Shown here in pieces: positions 15,320-24,342 of a DNA stretch of 42,317 nucleotides (position 1 is the stretch's first letter; every line of letters begins with the position of its first letter). Under the pieces are notes generated by a model. That model was not told the DNA's origin. It made no database searches and saw only the letters and a list, made by a program, of their open reading frames with translations. Made by a program: the position numbers and the translations under genes. Source of the stretch: Paracoccaceae bacterium (lineage in GTDB: Bacteria > Pseudomonadota > Alphaproteobacteria > Rhodobacterales > Rhodobacteraceae); NCBI GenBank assembly GCA_030148745.1, contig JASBSV010000082.1:1-42317 (forward strand). Direction: 5' to 3'.

Positions 15320-17469
15320 GCCTTGATCAGACACATCCCCAGACCGAGGGCGCCGGGCCGGGCCCCACGCCCCGATCGCAAAGCATCGACCTGACGGTGC
15401 CCGAGGTTCATTGCGCAAGCTGCATCGCCAGAATCGAGCGTGGGTTGAAAGCCATGCAGGGGGTCGAGGACGCGCGCGTCAACCTGTCGTTAAAACGGGT
15501 TCACGTCACTTATGACAAGGATCGCTCAGCCCCCGAAGATCTGATTTCAAAACTCGGGCGTTTGGGTTTCGAGGCCAGCGAGCTGGATGCAGAAACGCTC
15601 AAACAGGCTACCCGGGACGGCGACCGTGGCTTATTGCTCCGGCTGGGTGTCGCGGGGTTTGCGGCGATGAATGTCATGCTGCTGAGCGTGTCGGTCTGGG
15701 CCGGGGCCGAAGGCTCGACCCGCGATTTTCTGCACTGGATATCGGCGGCTATTGCGCTGCCGGCACTGGTCTATGCGGCGCGGCCGTTCTTTTCCAATGC
15801 CTGGCGGGCGCTGAGTGCACGCAGCCTGAACATGGATGTGCCTATTTCGCTGGCCATCGTGCTGGCGTCGGGCACATCGCTTTACGAAACTGCCATGGGT
15901 GGGCCACATGCCTATTTCGATGCCGCGCTGTCGCTGACGTTTTTCCTGCTGCTGGGGCGCTATCTTGACCATCTGACGCGCGCCAAGGCCCGCTCGGCCG
16001 CCGTCGAACTGGCGGCGCTGGATGTTCAGGTGGCCAATCTGCGCACCGAGGACGGCATCACCACCCGGCGAATTTCCGAGCTTAGGCCCGGCGATGTCGT
16101 CATGGTGGGCACAGGCGGCCGGGTTCCTGTTGACGGCACCATCCTGCGCGGTGCGACGGAACTGGACAATTCGCTTTTGACCGGCGAAACTGCGCCCGTT
16201 CCTGCGGCGGCCGGCGATGACGTCTTTAGCGGCACGGTCAACCTGAGCGGGCCGATAGATATTGGCGTCAAGGAAACTGGCGAGGATACGGTCCTTGGCC
16301 GCATCGCATCGCTTGTGCGCACCGCCGAGACAGCGCGCACGCGCTATACCTCGCTGGCCGATCGCGCAGCGCGGCTTTATGCGCCCCTTGTGCACCTGCT
16401 TGCCTTGGCCGCTTTCGTGGGCTGGCAACTGACCACTGGCGACACGCGGCTGGCGATCACCATCGCAACGGCGGTGCTCATCATCACCTGCCCCTGCGCT
16501 CTGGGCCTTGCGGTTCCGGCGGTGATGACGGCAGCCAACGGGCGGCTATTCCGGGCCGGGGTGCTGGTGCGCGATGCAACCGCGCTTGAGCGGCTGGCCG
16601 AGGTCGATACCGTTGTTCTGGACAAGACCGGCACGCTGACCACCAATACCCTGCTATTGCGTGGCGCGCCTCCGCCCGAGGCGATGCGTCTTGCCGCCGC
16701 CCTTGCCGAAGGGTCCTCTCACCCGCTGGCCCGCGCCATATCGCGGGCCGCCGGCGCCGCTGGCCTGACACCGGCGCAGGTTGGCAAGGTCACCGAAATC
16801 CCCGGCAAGGGGATCGAGGGCCGGTCGGGCGGCAAGAGGGTGCGCCTTGGGCAGGCGGCGTGGTGCGGGGCCCGCGCGCGCACGCCCGGGGTGCGCACAT
16901 GGCTTGCGGTCGAGGACGAAGAACCGGTTGCCTTCGAATTTGAAGATCAGATCCGGAGCGGTGCGGGCAAGATGGTCGCCGACCTCAAATCGCTGGGGCT
17001 TGAGGTGATCCTGCTGAGCGGCGACGCGCAGCCCATCGCCGAGGCCGTGGCGCGGCAACTGGGCATTGATCAGGCGTTCGGCGAGGTCGCGCCGGACAAG
17101 AAGCACGACTTCATTCAGAATCGCCCCGGCAAGGTTCTGATGGTGGGTGACGGGCTGAACGATACCGCGGCCCTTGCGGCGGCGCATGTGTCGGCGGCGC
17201 CGGGTCGCGCAATCGACGCCGCCCGAAGCGCGGCAGATCTGGTTCTGCTGCGGGGCGATCTGACGGTCCTTGCCGATTGCCTGCGCATCGCCCGGTCCGC
17301 CCGGCGCCGCATATTGGAAAACTTCGCCATTGCCGCAGCCTATAATGCCGTGGCGATCCCCGCCGCGCTCAGCGGCCTCGCAACGCCCTTGCTGGCCGCG
17401 CTGGCGATGTCGTCATCGTCCATCACCGTATCACTGAACGCGCTTCGACTGCGCGGAGGGCGCGGCTGA
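15316..17469 (+). CDS. ccoI: Copper-translocating P1B-type ATPase for cbb3 assembly
   Basis: CcoI (FixI/CtpA/CopA2 type) exports copper for insertion into the CuB site. The 717-residue protein has an N-terminal heavy-metal-associated domain with CASC (residues 33-36) and eight expected helices. It has the membrane CPCAL motif near 392-396, the phosphorylation motif DKTGTLT starting near Asp436, SSHPLARAI in the nucleotide domain and the hinge GDGLNDTAAL near 611-620. All key residues are present. The start overlaps the ccoH stop in ATGA; an upstream in-frame ATG would lie inside ccoH. Placement inside ccoGHIS assigns it to oxidase assembly rather than to general copper resistance. Confidence 0.95.
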   Translation: MSLDQTHPQTEGAGPGPTPRSQSIDLTVPEVHCASCIARIERGLKAMQGVEDARVNLSLKRVHVTYDKDRSAPEDLISKLGRLGFEASELDAETLKQATRDGDRGLLLRLGVAGFAAMNVMLLSVSVWAGAEGSTRDFLHWISAAIALPALVYAARPFFSNAWRALSARSLNMDVPISLAIVLASGTSLYETAMGGPHAYFDAALSLTFFLLLGRYLDHLTRAKARSAAVELAALDVQVANLRTEDGITTRRISELRPGDVVMVGTGGRVPVDGTILRGATELDNSLLTGETAPVPAAAGDDVFSGTVNLSGPIDIGVKETGEDTVLGRIASLVRTAETARTRYTSLADRAARLYAPLVHLLALAAFVGWQLTTGDTRLAITIATAVLIITCPCALGLAVPAVMTAANGRLFRAGVLVRDATALERLAEVDTVVLDKTGTLTTNTLLLRGAPPPEAMRLAAALAEGSSHPLARAISRAAGAAGLTPAQVGKVTEIPGKGIEGRSGGKRVRLGQAAWCGARARTPGVRTWLAVEDEEPVAFEFEDQIRSGAGKMVADLKSLGLEVILLSGDAQPIAEAVARQLGIDQAFGEVAPDKKHDFIQNRPGKVLMVGDGLNDTAALAAAHVSAAPGRAIDAARSAADLVLLRGDLTVLADCLRIARSARRRILENFAIAAAYNAVAIPAALSGLATPLLAALAMSSSSITVSLNALRLRGGRG

Positions 17470-17666
17470 TGTCGATCCTCTTTATCCTTATTCCGGTATC
17501 CATCATGCTTGGCGGCATCGGGCTTGGCGCGTTTTTCTGGGCGCTGAAATCCGATCAGTTTTCGGATCTGGAAGGGGACGCACAGCGCATTCTGATCGAC
17601 CGTGAGCCCGATGAGGCCCCCGAACCCGGCGCGGGCGACCCCGAAGCTGAACCGATCCGCCGCTAG
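17469..17666 (+). CDS. ccoS: cbb3 oxidase maturation protein CcoS
   Basis: A 65-residue protein, MSILFILIPVSIMLGGIGLG, with one N-terminal helix followed by FFWALKSDQFSDLEGDAQRIL, the signature of CcoS/FixS. It is needed for cofactor insertion into the cbb3 catalytic subunit. The TGATG junction with ccoI (one-base overlap) shows coupling. The acidic, Pro-rich tail is variable in the family. It is the last gene of the ccoGHIS unit; no clear terminator separates it from lysA 54 bases later. Confidence 0.94.
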   Translation: MSILFILIPVSIMLGGIGLGAFFWALKSDQFSDLEGDAQRILIDREPDEAPEPGAGDPEAEPIRR

Positions 17667-17720
17667 ACTTGTCGCGCGTCGCTGGCTATGAGCGCCTGAA
17701 CGATCAAGGACGCATAAGCC

Positions 17721-18986
17721 ATGGACTATTTCCTTTACCGCGACGGCATTCTGCACGCCGAAGATGTATCTGTGCCCGAGATCGCGGCCCAGGTCGGCAC
17801 GCCGTTCTATGTCTATTCAGCCGCAACATTGCGCCGCCATTTTCAGCTGTTTACCGACGCGCTGTCCTGGGGGCCGCATCTTGTCTGCTATGCGATGAAG
17901 GCCAACTCCAATCAGGCGATCCTTAAACTGATGGGCGATATGGGCGCCGGCATGGATGTGGTTTCGGGCGGCGAATACCGCCGCGCCCGCGCCGCTGGGG
18001 TTCCGGGCGAGCGCATCGTCTTTTCCGGCGTCGGCAAAACCCGCGAAGAAATGCGCCTGGCGCTGGAAGGCGGCGTGCGCCAGTTCAACGTCGAAAGTGA
18101 GCCGGAACTGCGGACCCTGTCCGAGGTGGCATTGGCCATGGGCACGACCGCGCCGGTGACGATCCGGGTGAACCCCGATGTCGATGCCCGAACCCATGCC
18201 AAGATCGCGACAGGCAAATCCGAGAACAAATTCGGCATCCCGATCAGCCGCGCCAGCGAGGTCTATGCCGAAGCCGCCGCATTGCCCGGCTTGCAGGTCA
18301 TCGGTATCGACGTCCATATCGGCAGCCAACTGACCGAGCTTGAGCCCTTTGAACTGGCCTATCGAAAAGTCGCCGATCTGACCGCGCGGCTGCGTGCCGA
18401 AGGGCACCAGATCAGCCGTCTGGATCTGGGTGGCGGCCTTGGCATCCCCTACGAGCGCTCCAATCAGGCGCCGCCCCTGCCGACCGAATACGGCCAGATG
18501 GTGCGTGATACGCTGGGGCATCTGGATTGTGAGATCGAGATTGAACCGGGGCGCCTGATTGCGGGAAACGCGGGGCTCATGATCTCGCAGGTGATATACG
18601 TCAAAGAGGGCGAGGACCGGCAGTTCGTGATCCTTGACGGCGCGATGAACGATCTGATCCGGCCGGCCATGTATGACGCCTATCACGATATCGTCGCGGT
18701 CAACGAGCCTGCCCCCGGCACACCGCAGGCCACCTATGACATCGTCGGACCGGTCTGCGAAAGCGGTGACACATTTGCGCGGGGCCGGGCGATGCCGCCC
18801 CTGTCGGCCGGCGATCTGGTCGCGTTTCGTTCGGCCGGGGCCTATGGCGCGGTCATGGCAAGCGAATACAACAGCCGCCCCCTGATCCCCGAGGTTCTGG
18901 TCGACAAAGATCAATTCGCTGTCATACGCCAGCGCCCGACCTTTGACGAAATGATAAACCGCGATACCATCCCGCCATGGCTTTGA
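17721..18986 (+). CDS. lysA: Diaminopimelate decarboxylase
   Basis: A PLP enzyme that decarboxylates meso-diaminopimelate to L-lysine, the last step of lysine synthesis. The 421-residue protein starts MDYFLYRDGILHAEDVSV and has the PLP lysine Lys60 in CYAMKANSN. It also shows the HIGSQ motif, the phosphate-binding GGGLGIPY and the second active-site cysteine in CESGDTFARGR. These distinguish it from ornithine or arginine decarboxylases of fold type III. The length is typical. The small lipoprotein that often precedes lysA in relatives is not present here but follows argH at 27192-27305. Confidence 0.96.
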   Translation: MDYFLYRDGILHAEDVSVPEIAAQVGTPFYVYSAATLRRHFQLFTDALSWGPHLVCYAMKANSNQAILKLMGDMGAGMDVVSGGEYRRARAAGVPGERIVFSGVGKTREEMRLALEGGVRQFNVESEPELRTLSEVALAMGTTAPVTIRVNPDVDARTHAKIATGKSENKFGIPISRASEVYAEAAALPGLQVIGIDVHIGSQLTELEPFELAYRKVADLTARLRAEGHQISRLDLGGGLGIPYERSNQAPPLPTEYGQMVRDTLGHLDCEIEIEPGRLIAGNAGLMISQVIYVKEGEDRQFVILDGAMNDLIRPAMYDAYHDIVAVNEPAPGTPQATYDIVGPVCESGDTFARGRAMPPLSAGDLVAFRSAGAYGAVMASEYNSRPLIPEVLVDKDQFAVIRQRPTFDEMINRDTIPPWL

Positions 18987-19024
18987 CAGGCGCAATGACG
19001 CGCCACCGCCAGCGGGTCCGGTGA

Positions 19025-21622
19025 ATGACGACTGAGCAGAGTGATCTTCAACAGGCAACCCGGCGCTTGCGCTGGCCTGTGCGGCTGACGCTTATCGGTC
19101 TGATCGCCGAGCGTCTGACACATGCGTTCTGGCCCCTGTGGACCCTTGTTTTCGCTGGGCTTTCCGCGGTGATGCTGGGCCTTCACGATACCCTTTCCGC
19201 CGAAGCAACCTGGTTCATTCTGGCGCTTTATACGATCATCGTCGCGGGGGCGTTTCTTTGGGGTCTGCGCAGGCTGAAATGGCCGCGCCCGGGCGAGGCG
19301 CTTGACCGCGTGGATCAAAGCCTGCCAGGACGCCCGATTTCCGCGCTGAGCGACACCCAGGCCATCGGCGCGCGCGACGAAGCCTCGGTCCGGGTGTGGC
19401 AGGCCCATATTGCCCGCATGTCCCGGCGGCTTTCCGCCGCCAGAGCGATTGCGCCCGATCTGCGCATTTCCGACCGCGATCCTTATGCCTTTCGCTATAT
19501 GGCGGTTCTGGCGCTGGCGGTCGCACTGCTTTTTGGATCGCTTGCACGCATCACCTCGGTCGAGGCGGCGCTTCCGGGCGGCGCAACCGCCCTGGCCACC
19601 GGGCCAAGCTGGGAAGGCTGGGCCGAGCCGCCGTCCTATACCGGCATACCCAGCCTCTATCTTAACGATCTGGCGGCAGCCGGTCAGTTGCGGGTTCCGC
19701 AAGGCACCCGCATCACGCTCAGGCTTTATGGCAAGGTCGGCGCCATCAGCGTTGCCGAAACCGTGTCGGGCCGACCCGCGCCGGAACAGACACCGGATGA
19801 AACCAAACGGGTTTTCGAGATTGCGCAGGCAGGCTCAATCACCGTGAGCGGCCCCGGCGGCGCAAGCTGGGATGTAATCGTCGAGCCGGACGCGCCACCG
19901 CAGGTGCAGCTCTCGGCACCGCTGGAGCGCAATGTCTCAGGGGAAATGCGGCAGGCATTTTTTGCACGCGACGATTACGGCGTCATATCGGGCACCGCCG
20001 AGATCACGCTGGACCCCGAAAATGTCGACCGCCGCTATGGCCGCGCCATACCGCCCGAGCCGCGCGAGCCGATCGTGCTGGATCTGCCGATGTCGATCAC
20101 CGGCAACAAGGCCGCGTTCGAAGAAACCCTGATCGAAAACCTGTCAAAGCACCCATGGGCCGGTCTTGCGGTCAGGATGGTTCTGACCGTCAAGGATGCC
20201 CAGAACCAGACCGGCACCAGCGCCGATCTCAGGATGATCCTGCCGGGGCGGCGTTTTCTGAATCCGCTGGCCAATGCCATCGTTGAACAGCGCAGCGATC
20301 TTCTGTGGTCGCGGCAGAACGGGCCGCGGGTTGCCGGGCTGCTGCGCGCGATCTCGTACAAGCCTGAGGGGTTCATCACCAATAACACCGCCTATCTCAA
20401 GCTCAGGGTCACGCTCCGCCGTCTTGAGACGCTGCTGAATTTCGACCGGTTCGACGCCAAGGCCCGCGACGCCATTGCCGAGGATCTGTGGAATGTCGCC
20501 CTGTCGTTCGAAGAAGGCCGGCTTGCTGACGCGCTGGAGCGGCTGCGCCGCGCGCAGGACCGCCTGTCCGAAGCCATGCGTCAGGGCGCCTCGGACAAGG
20601 AGATATCCGAACTGATGCAACAGATGCGTCAGGCGATGCAGGACTATATCCGCCAGCTTGCGCAAGAGAACGGTACTGGCGATCAGGGACCGCAAACCTC
20701 ACAAAACCAGCAGGAAATCACCGGCGCGCAACTCGACCAGATGCTCAAACGGATCGAGGAGTTGATGCAGCAGGGCAGGACGGCCGAGGCGCAGGCGCTT
20801 TTGGATCAGCTGCGCCAGATGATGGAGAATATGCAGGTTACACAAGGCCAGCAGGGTCAGGGCCAGCAAGGTCAGGGGCAACAGGCGATGCGCGGGCTGC
20901 GCGATACGCTGCGCAGTCAGCAGGGCCTGAGCGATGAGGCGTTTCGCAATCTTCAGGAACAATTCAATCCCGGCGCTCAGGGGCAGCCGGGCGCGCAAGG
21001 CCAGGGCATTGATGGACGTCAGGGGCAAGGCCTTGGTCAGGATCGGTCGCCCGGCCAGCGTCAGGGCCAGGCGCCCGGGCAAAGCGGTAATCAGGGCGCG
21101 GGCCAGCCGGGCGCCACCGGGCAATCGCTGGCGGATCGGCAACAGGCCCTGCGCGATGAGTTGAACCGGCAGACAGGGAACCTGCCGGGTGCAGGCACCC
21201 CCGAAGGCGACGCCGCCCGCAAGGCCTTGGATCAGGCCGGGCGCGCCATGGATGACGCGCAGCGCGCGCTCAGGCGTGACGATCTGCCCGGCGCTCTGGA
21301 CAGTCAGGCCGAAGCGCTGTCGGCCCTGCGCGACGGGATGAGAAACCTTGCGGACGCCATGGCCAACAACAACCAGCCCGGCGGCAACCAGAGCGGCGAT
21401 CAGGGGTTTGCCAATGGCCGTGGCACGCAGGGCGGCCGTGACCCGCTGGGCCGCGAGGCTGGCGCAAAAGGGCGTCTTGGATCAAATGAGAACATGCTTC
21501 AGGGCAAAGATGTCTATCGCCGCGCCGAAAAGCTTCTTGACGAAATCCGGCGCCGTTCAGGCCAGCAAAGCCGCCCCGAAGTTGAACGCGATTACCTCAA
21601 AAGGTTGCTTGAGCGATTTTAG
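19025..21622 (+). CDS. TIGR02302/DUF4175 family large membrane protein
   Basis: An 865-residue conserved alphaproteobacterial protein of unknown function, usually found next to lysA. Three hydrophobic segments (about 35-52, 62-80 and 157-175) anchor an extracytoplasmic region. That region carries beta-rich sequence up to about 430 and a helical, coiled-coil-prone segment around 480-600. A low-complexity Gln/Gly-rich stretch of QGQQGQ-type repeats follows at about 602-705. The C-terminal end, RRSGQQSRPEVERDYLKRLLERF, is the conserved tail. It starts 38 bases after lysA, so the two are probably co-transcribed. The membrane topology and periplasmic bulk suggest an envelope role; that is inference. 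Confidence 0.88.
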   Translation: MTTEQSDLQQATRRLRWPVRLTLIGLIAERLTHAFWPLWTLVFAGLSAVMLGLHDTLSAEATWFILALYTIIVAGAFLWGLRRLKWPRPGEALDRVDQSLPGRPISALSDTQAIGARDEASVRVWQAHIARMSRRLSAARAIAPDLRISDRDPYAFRYMAVLALAVALLFGSLARITSVEAALPGGATALATGPSWEGWAEPPSYTGIPSLYLNDLAAAGQLRVPQGTRITLRLYGKVGAISVAETVSGRPAPEQTPDETKRVFEIAQAGSITVSGPGGASWDVIVEPDAPPQVQLSAPLERNVSGEMRQAFFARDDYGVISGTAEITLDPENVDRRYGRAIPPEPREPIVLDLPMSITGNKAAFEETLIENLSKHPWAGLAVRMVLTVKDAQNQTGTSADLRMILPGRRFLNPLANAIVEQRSDLLWSRQNGPRVAGLLRAISYKPEGFITNNTAYLKLRVTLRRLETLLNFDRFDAKARDAIAEDLWNVALSFEEGRLADALERLRRAQDRLSEAMRQGASDKEISELMQQMRQAMQDYIRQLAQENGTGDQGPQTSQNQQEITGAQLDQMLKRIEELMQQGRTAEAQALLDQLRQMMENMQVTQGQQGQGQQGQGQQAMRGLRDTLRSQQGLSDEAFRNLQEQFNPGAQGQPGAQGQGIDGRQGQGLGQDRSPGQRQGQAPGQSGNQGAGQPGATGQSLADRQQALRDELNRQTGNLPGAGTPEGDAARKALDQAGRAMDDAQRALRRDDLPGALDSQAEALSALRDGMRNLADAMANNNQPGGNQSGDQGFANGRGTQGGRDPLGREAGAKGRLGSNENMLQGKDVYRRAEKLLDEIRRRSGQQSRPEVERDYLKRLLERF

Positions 21623-21646
21623 CGCCCTGCGCCCACCCGCGCGGCG

Positions 21647-22585
21647 CTATTGCGATGCGCCCGCTGCCGGCGAAAGCTTGGCCGCGGCATCAAGCGCCCA
21701 TTGGTCAAGCAGAAGCCGTTTGTCATTCACCCATTGGACATAGCTTGTCATATAAGGCGCGCTTTGCGGCAGACGCTCGACCACGACCGGGGCTTTTTGA
21801 TACAGAAGCAGCATCAACGCCGCAAGTATGGTCACCAGACCAAAACCCATCCGAAACCCGCGCCGGCGGCGTTTCTGGCGCACCGGGTCTTTTTCGGCAT
21901 CGGCATCCTCTTCGCCGTCGCGATCCGATGCCGGCCTCAGGGTAGAGTTTATTTCCTCGATATCGGGCAGCAGGTCGCGTCGCTTGCCCGGCTCTGTGTC
22001 GGCAACAGGCTCAGGGTTGTTTCCCCTCAGCCGCGCCACACGTTCGTGCGCGACCGTTGCAGCGACAGCTTCGCCCGCTTGCCCGGCATCGTCGATACCC
22101 AGTTCCGGCTGCGTCTCGATCGCGGCGGATTGTTCTGTTTCACGAACCTGCCGCTCGCGCTCGGCCTCCTGACGCAGGATATCGGCAACCCCCTGATCCA
22201 GCGGGCGGCGCGGAGGTAGTTCCCCGGCAGGCGCCTCAGATGTGGCGGCATTTTCATCTTCGCCTTGATCGCCCGGCTCACTATCCTCATCCTCGGGGTC
22301 CGGCGCGGCGTAAACGTCCCCGGCAGCCAGATCAGTAGCCTCGCCTCCCCGATCCTCGCCGCCGTCCTCACCCCCCGCCGCGTCATGATCGCCATCCGCA
22401 GAGCTGTAGGAGCCTTCCTGCCCGGGCCAATGCGCGCCCTCCTCGCCATCGGCGCCAGACGCATCATGATGCGCCTGAAACCATGTATGGCCGCAGTTCG
22501 AGCATTGTACATCCCGTCCGCTTTCAGGGATGGCGTCGGGGCTTATTTCGTATTGCGCATCACAGTTAGGGCAAACCAGTCGCAT
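21647..22585 (-). CDS. Zinc-ribbon (MJ0042-type) membrane protein
   Basis: A 312-residue protein whose first 35 residues form a two-CXXC zinc ribbon: CPNC (5-8) and CSNC (28-31) in MRLVCPNCDAQYEISP. A long acidic, Glu/Asp/Gly-rich linker (about 40-215) follows, then a basic patch KRRRRG and one transmembrane helix (about 245-263). A short periplasmic tail has WVNDKRLLLDQWALDAAA. The start MRLVCP is chosen over one 13 codons upstream because AGAGGCGAA precedes it and the ribbon normally begins the protein. It is divergent from ftsE and convergent with the TIGR02302 gene. The function is unknown; a role in envelope or division regulation is only suggested by position. Confidence 0.87.
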   Translation of the reverse strand: MRLVCPNCDAQYEISPDAIPESGRDVQCSNCGHTWFQAHHDASGADGEEGAHWPGQEGSYSSADGDHDAAGGEDGGEDRGGEATDLAAGDVYAAPDPEDEDSEPGDQGEDENAATSEAPAGELPPRRPLDQGVADILRQEAERERQVRETEQSAAIETQPELGIDDAGQAGEAVAATVAHERVARLRGNNPEPVADTEPGKRRDLLPDIEEINSTLRPASDRDGEEDADAEKDPVRQKRRRRGFRMGFGLVTILAALMLLLYQKAPVVVERLPQSAPYMTSYVQWVNDKRLLLDQWALDAAAKLSPAAGASQ

Positions 22586-22762
22586 TTCGCCTCTATCCGC
22601 CGCAGTATCCGCGGCACCACTCAATAATTATTATTAGCTTTCATACCATAACACCGGATGGGGTAATTAAAAAAGCCCCAGACGCAAGATCAAGTGCCAA
22701 GTGATTGCAAAGACCCCTGCCTTTCGGCAAAAGAGATACACAAAACACGAAAGGCGAACGCT

Positions 22763-23440
22763 GTGATCGAGCTTCGGGACGTCGCCTATAGCTATGGCGG
22801 GGGAGAGCTTCTCTCAGATATATCACTGAAAATGGCGCCGGGGTCGTTCCATTTTCTGACCGGGCCATCCGGGGCGGGGAAAACCACCCTGATGAAACTC
22901 TGCTACGGAGAGCTTTTGGCCAGCGCCGGTTCGGTACGCATATTCGGAACCGAAGCCCGCGAAATGAGCCGGGACGACGTGTCGCGCGCGCGCCGAAGGA
23001 TCGGTGTCGTCCATCAGGCCTGTCAGTTTCTGGATCACCTGCCGATCAGTGAAAATGTGGCTTTGCCGCTGACAGTGGCGGGGCGCGATGCGGATGCCGA
23101 GGCGGCCAACCTCAGCGATCTTCTGGCATGGGTCGGGCTGACAGAGCGGGCCGGGGCCCTGCCGCCATCGCTCTCGGGCGGTGAAAGACAGCGCGCGGCG
23201 CTGGCCCGTGCGGTCATCATGTCACCTGAAGTCATTCTCGCGGATGAACCTACGGGAAATATCGACTGGGACATGTCGGTCAGGCTTTTGTCTTTGCTGA
23301 TAGAGCTGAACAAGATGGGCAAAACAGTGTTGATCGCGACCCACGACATGAACCTGATACGCACCGCTAAACACGAGGTGAACGCACGCGTTTTGCGCAT
23401 CAGCAAGCGGCGCCTGCAACTGGCCGGAGCGGATTTGTGA
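22763..23440 (+). CDS. ftsE: Cell division ABC-type ATPase FtsE
   Basis: FtsE with FtsX forms the divisome complex that activates septal peptidoglycan hydrolases. The product is 225 residues from a GTG start (MIELRDVAYSYGGGELL). It has Walker A GPSGAGKTT (34-42), Q-loop Gln85 in VVHQACQF, the signature LSGGERQR (137-144), Walker B VILADEPTGN (157-166) and the switch His194 in ATHD. All ATPase residues are intact. The GTG is preferred because the family begins at this point, with AAAGG upstream; the ATG 23 codons earlier gives a polar extension without support. It overlaps ftsX by four bases. Confidence 0.93.
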   Translation: MIELRDVAYSYGGGELLSDISLKMAPGSFHFLTGPSGAGKTTLMKLCYGELLASAGSVRIFGTEAREMSRDDVSRARRRIGVVHQACQFLDHLPISENVALPLTVAGRDADAEAANLSDLLAWVGLTERAGALPPSLSGGERQRAALARAVIMSPEVILADEPTGNIDWDMSVRLLSLLIELNKMGKTVLIATHDMNLIRTAKHEVNARVLRISKRRLQLAGADL

Positions 23441-24342
23441 AGCCCCGATTTTCTCAACTCGCCGCGCTGGCAGCGGGCGATAGCCGGGCCGACCGCGTCG
23501 TGCCGCCCACGGGCTATTCCGCCTGGCTTACCGCCTTCACCGCCGGCGCGATGGCGTTTCTTGCGGTTTTTGCGCTGGCGCTATCACTGGCCGCCGGGCG
23601 GCTTGCCGAACGCTGGGGCACCGAACTTGCCCAAACCTCGACAGTCCGGATTTCAGCGCCGCAGGATCAGCTTGCCGCGCAAACCAAAGCCGCGCTGAAT
23701 GTGCTAGAGACGACGCCGGGCGTGGCATCGGCGCGGGCGCTGTCGCTGGCGGAAGAAACTGCGCTTCTCGCGCCGTGGTTTGGCATTGACCTGCCGTTGG
23801 ACAGCCTGCCGATACCGCAGTTGATAGAGGTCACCGAGACGGGTGCCGGATATGACGCGGGCGCCCTTCGCCTGCGCCTTGCAGCCGAAGCGCCGGGCGC
23901 TTTGCTTGACGATCACAGCCGCTGGCGGCAGCCGCTTGTGGCCGCCGCAGACCGGCTTCGCACGCTGGGGATTTTGTCGATCCTGCTGATCGCAGCTGCG
24001 ACCGCCGCAATGGTCACGCTGGCGGCGAACGCGGCCCTTGCCGCCAACTCTCAGGTGATCGAAGTCATGCGGTTGGTGGGCGCGCGTGACGTCTATATCG
24101 CGCGCGCCTTTGTCCGTCGTTTTACCCTAAGGACACTAACAGGCGCCGCAATGGGAACCGCAGCCGGGGCGATTGCCATCGCGTTTATGCCGTCAACGGC
24201 AGGTGCAGGCGGGTTTCTGACCGGGCTGGGCTTTTCTGGCGCAGAATGGCTTGTAGCGGCCCTGATACCCGTTCTGGCCGCCATGGCCGCCTTTTGGGCC
24301 ACCCGCGCCGCCGCCTTCAGAACATTGAGAAAGCTTACATGA
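23437..24342 (+). CDS. ftsX: Cell division protein FtsX
   Basis: The membrane partner of FtsE. The 301-residue protein has a first helix at about 30-50, a periplasmic loop from 55 to 170 that contacts the hydrolase or its activator, then three helices. Those segments are rich in Ala/Leu: ILSILLIAAATAAMVTLAA, a second near 230, and ALIPVLAAMAAFWATRAAAF at the end. Conserved FtsX features include SQVIEVMRLVGARDVYIARAFVRR. The start GTG/ATG region overlaps ftsE (ATTTGTGA, start in GTGAAGCCC), and the stop overlaps the plsC start in ATGA, so the operon is tightly coupled. Confidence 0.93.
   Translation: MKPRFSQLAALAAGDSRADRVVPPTGYSAWLTAFTAGAMAFLAVFALALSLAAGRLAERWGTELAQTSTVRISAPQDQLAAQTKAALNVLETTPGVASARALSLAEETALLAPWFGIDLPLDSLPIPQLIEVTETGAGYDAGALRLRLAAEAPGALLDDHSRWRQPLVAAADRLRTLGILSILLIAAATAAMVTLAANAALAANSQVIEVMRLVGARDVYIARAFVRRFTLRTLTGAAMGTAAGAIAIAFMPSTAGAGGFLTGLGFSGAEWLVAALIPVLAAMAAFWATRAAAFRTLRKLT

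Noticed and set aside
18987-19024. Tiny ATG frame between lysA and the TIGR02302 gene as the lysA-linked lipoprotein
   Set aside because: It encodes only nine residues without a signal helix or lipobox; the real small lipoprotein is beside argH.
17817-19058. 413-codon minus-strand open frame
   Set aside because: Antisense shadow of lysA; lysA has all PLP-enzyme motifs.
20840-21120. Repeated CAGGGxCAG-like units as a possible repeat array or CRISPR
   Set aside because: The repeats are in-frame QG codons within an open coding sequence, with no constant repeat plus unique spacer structure.
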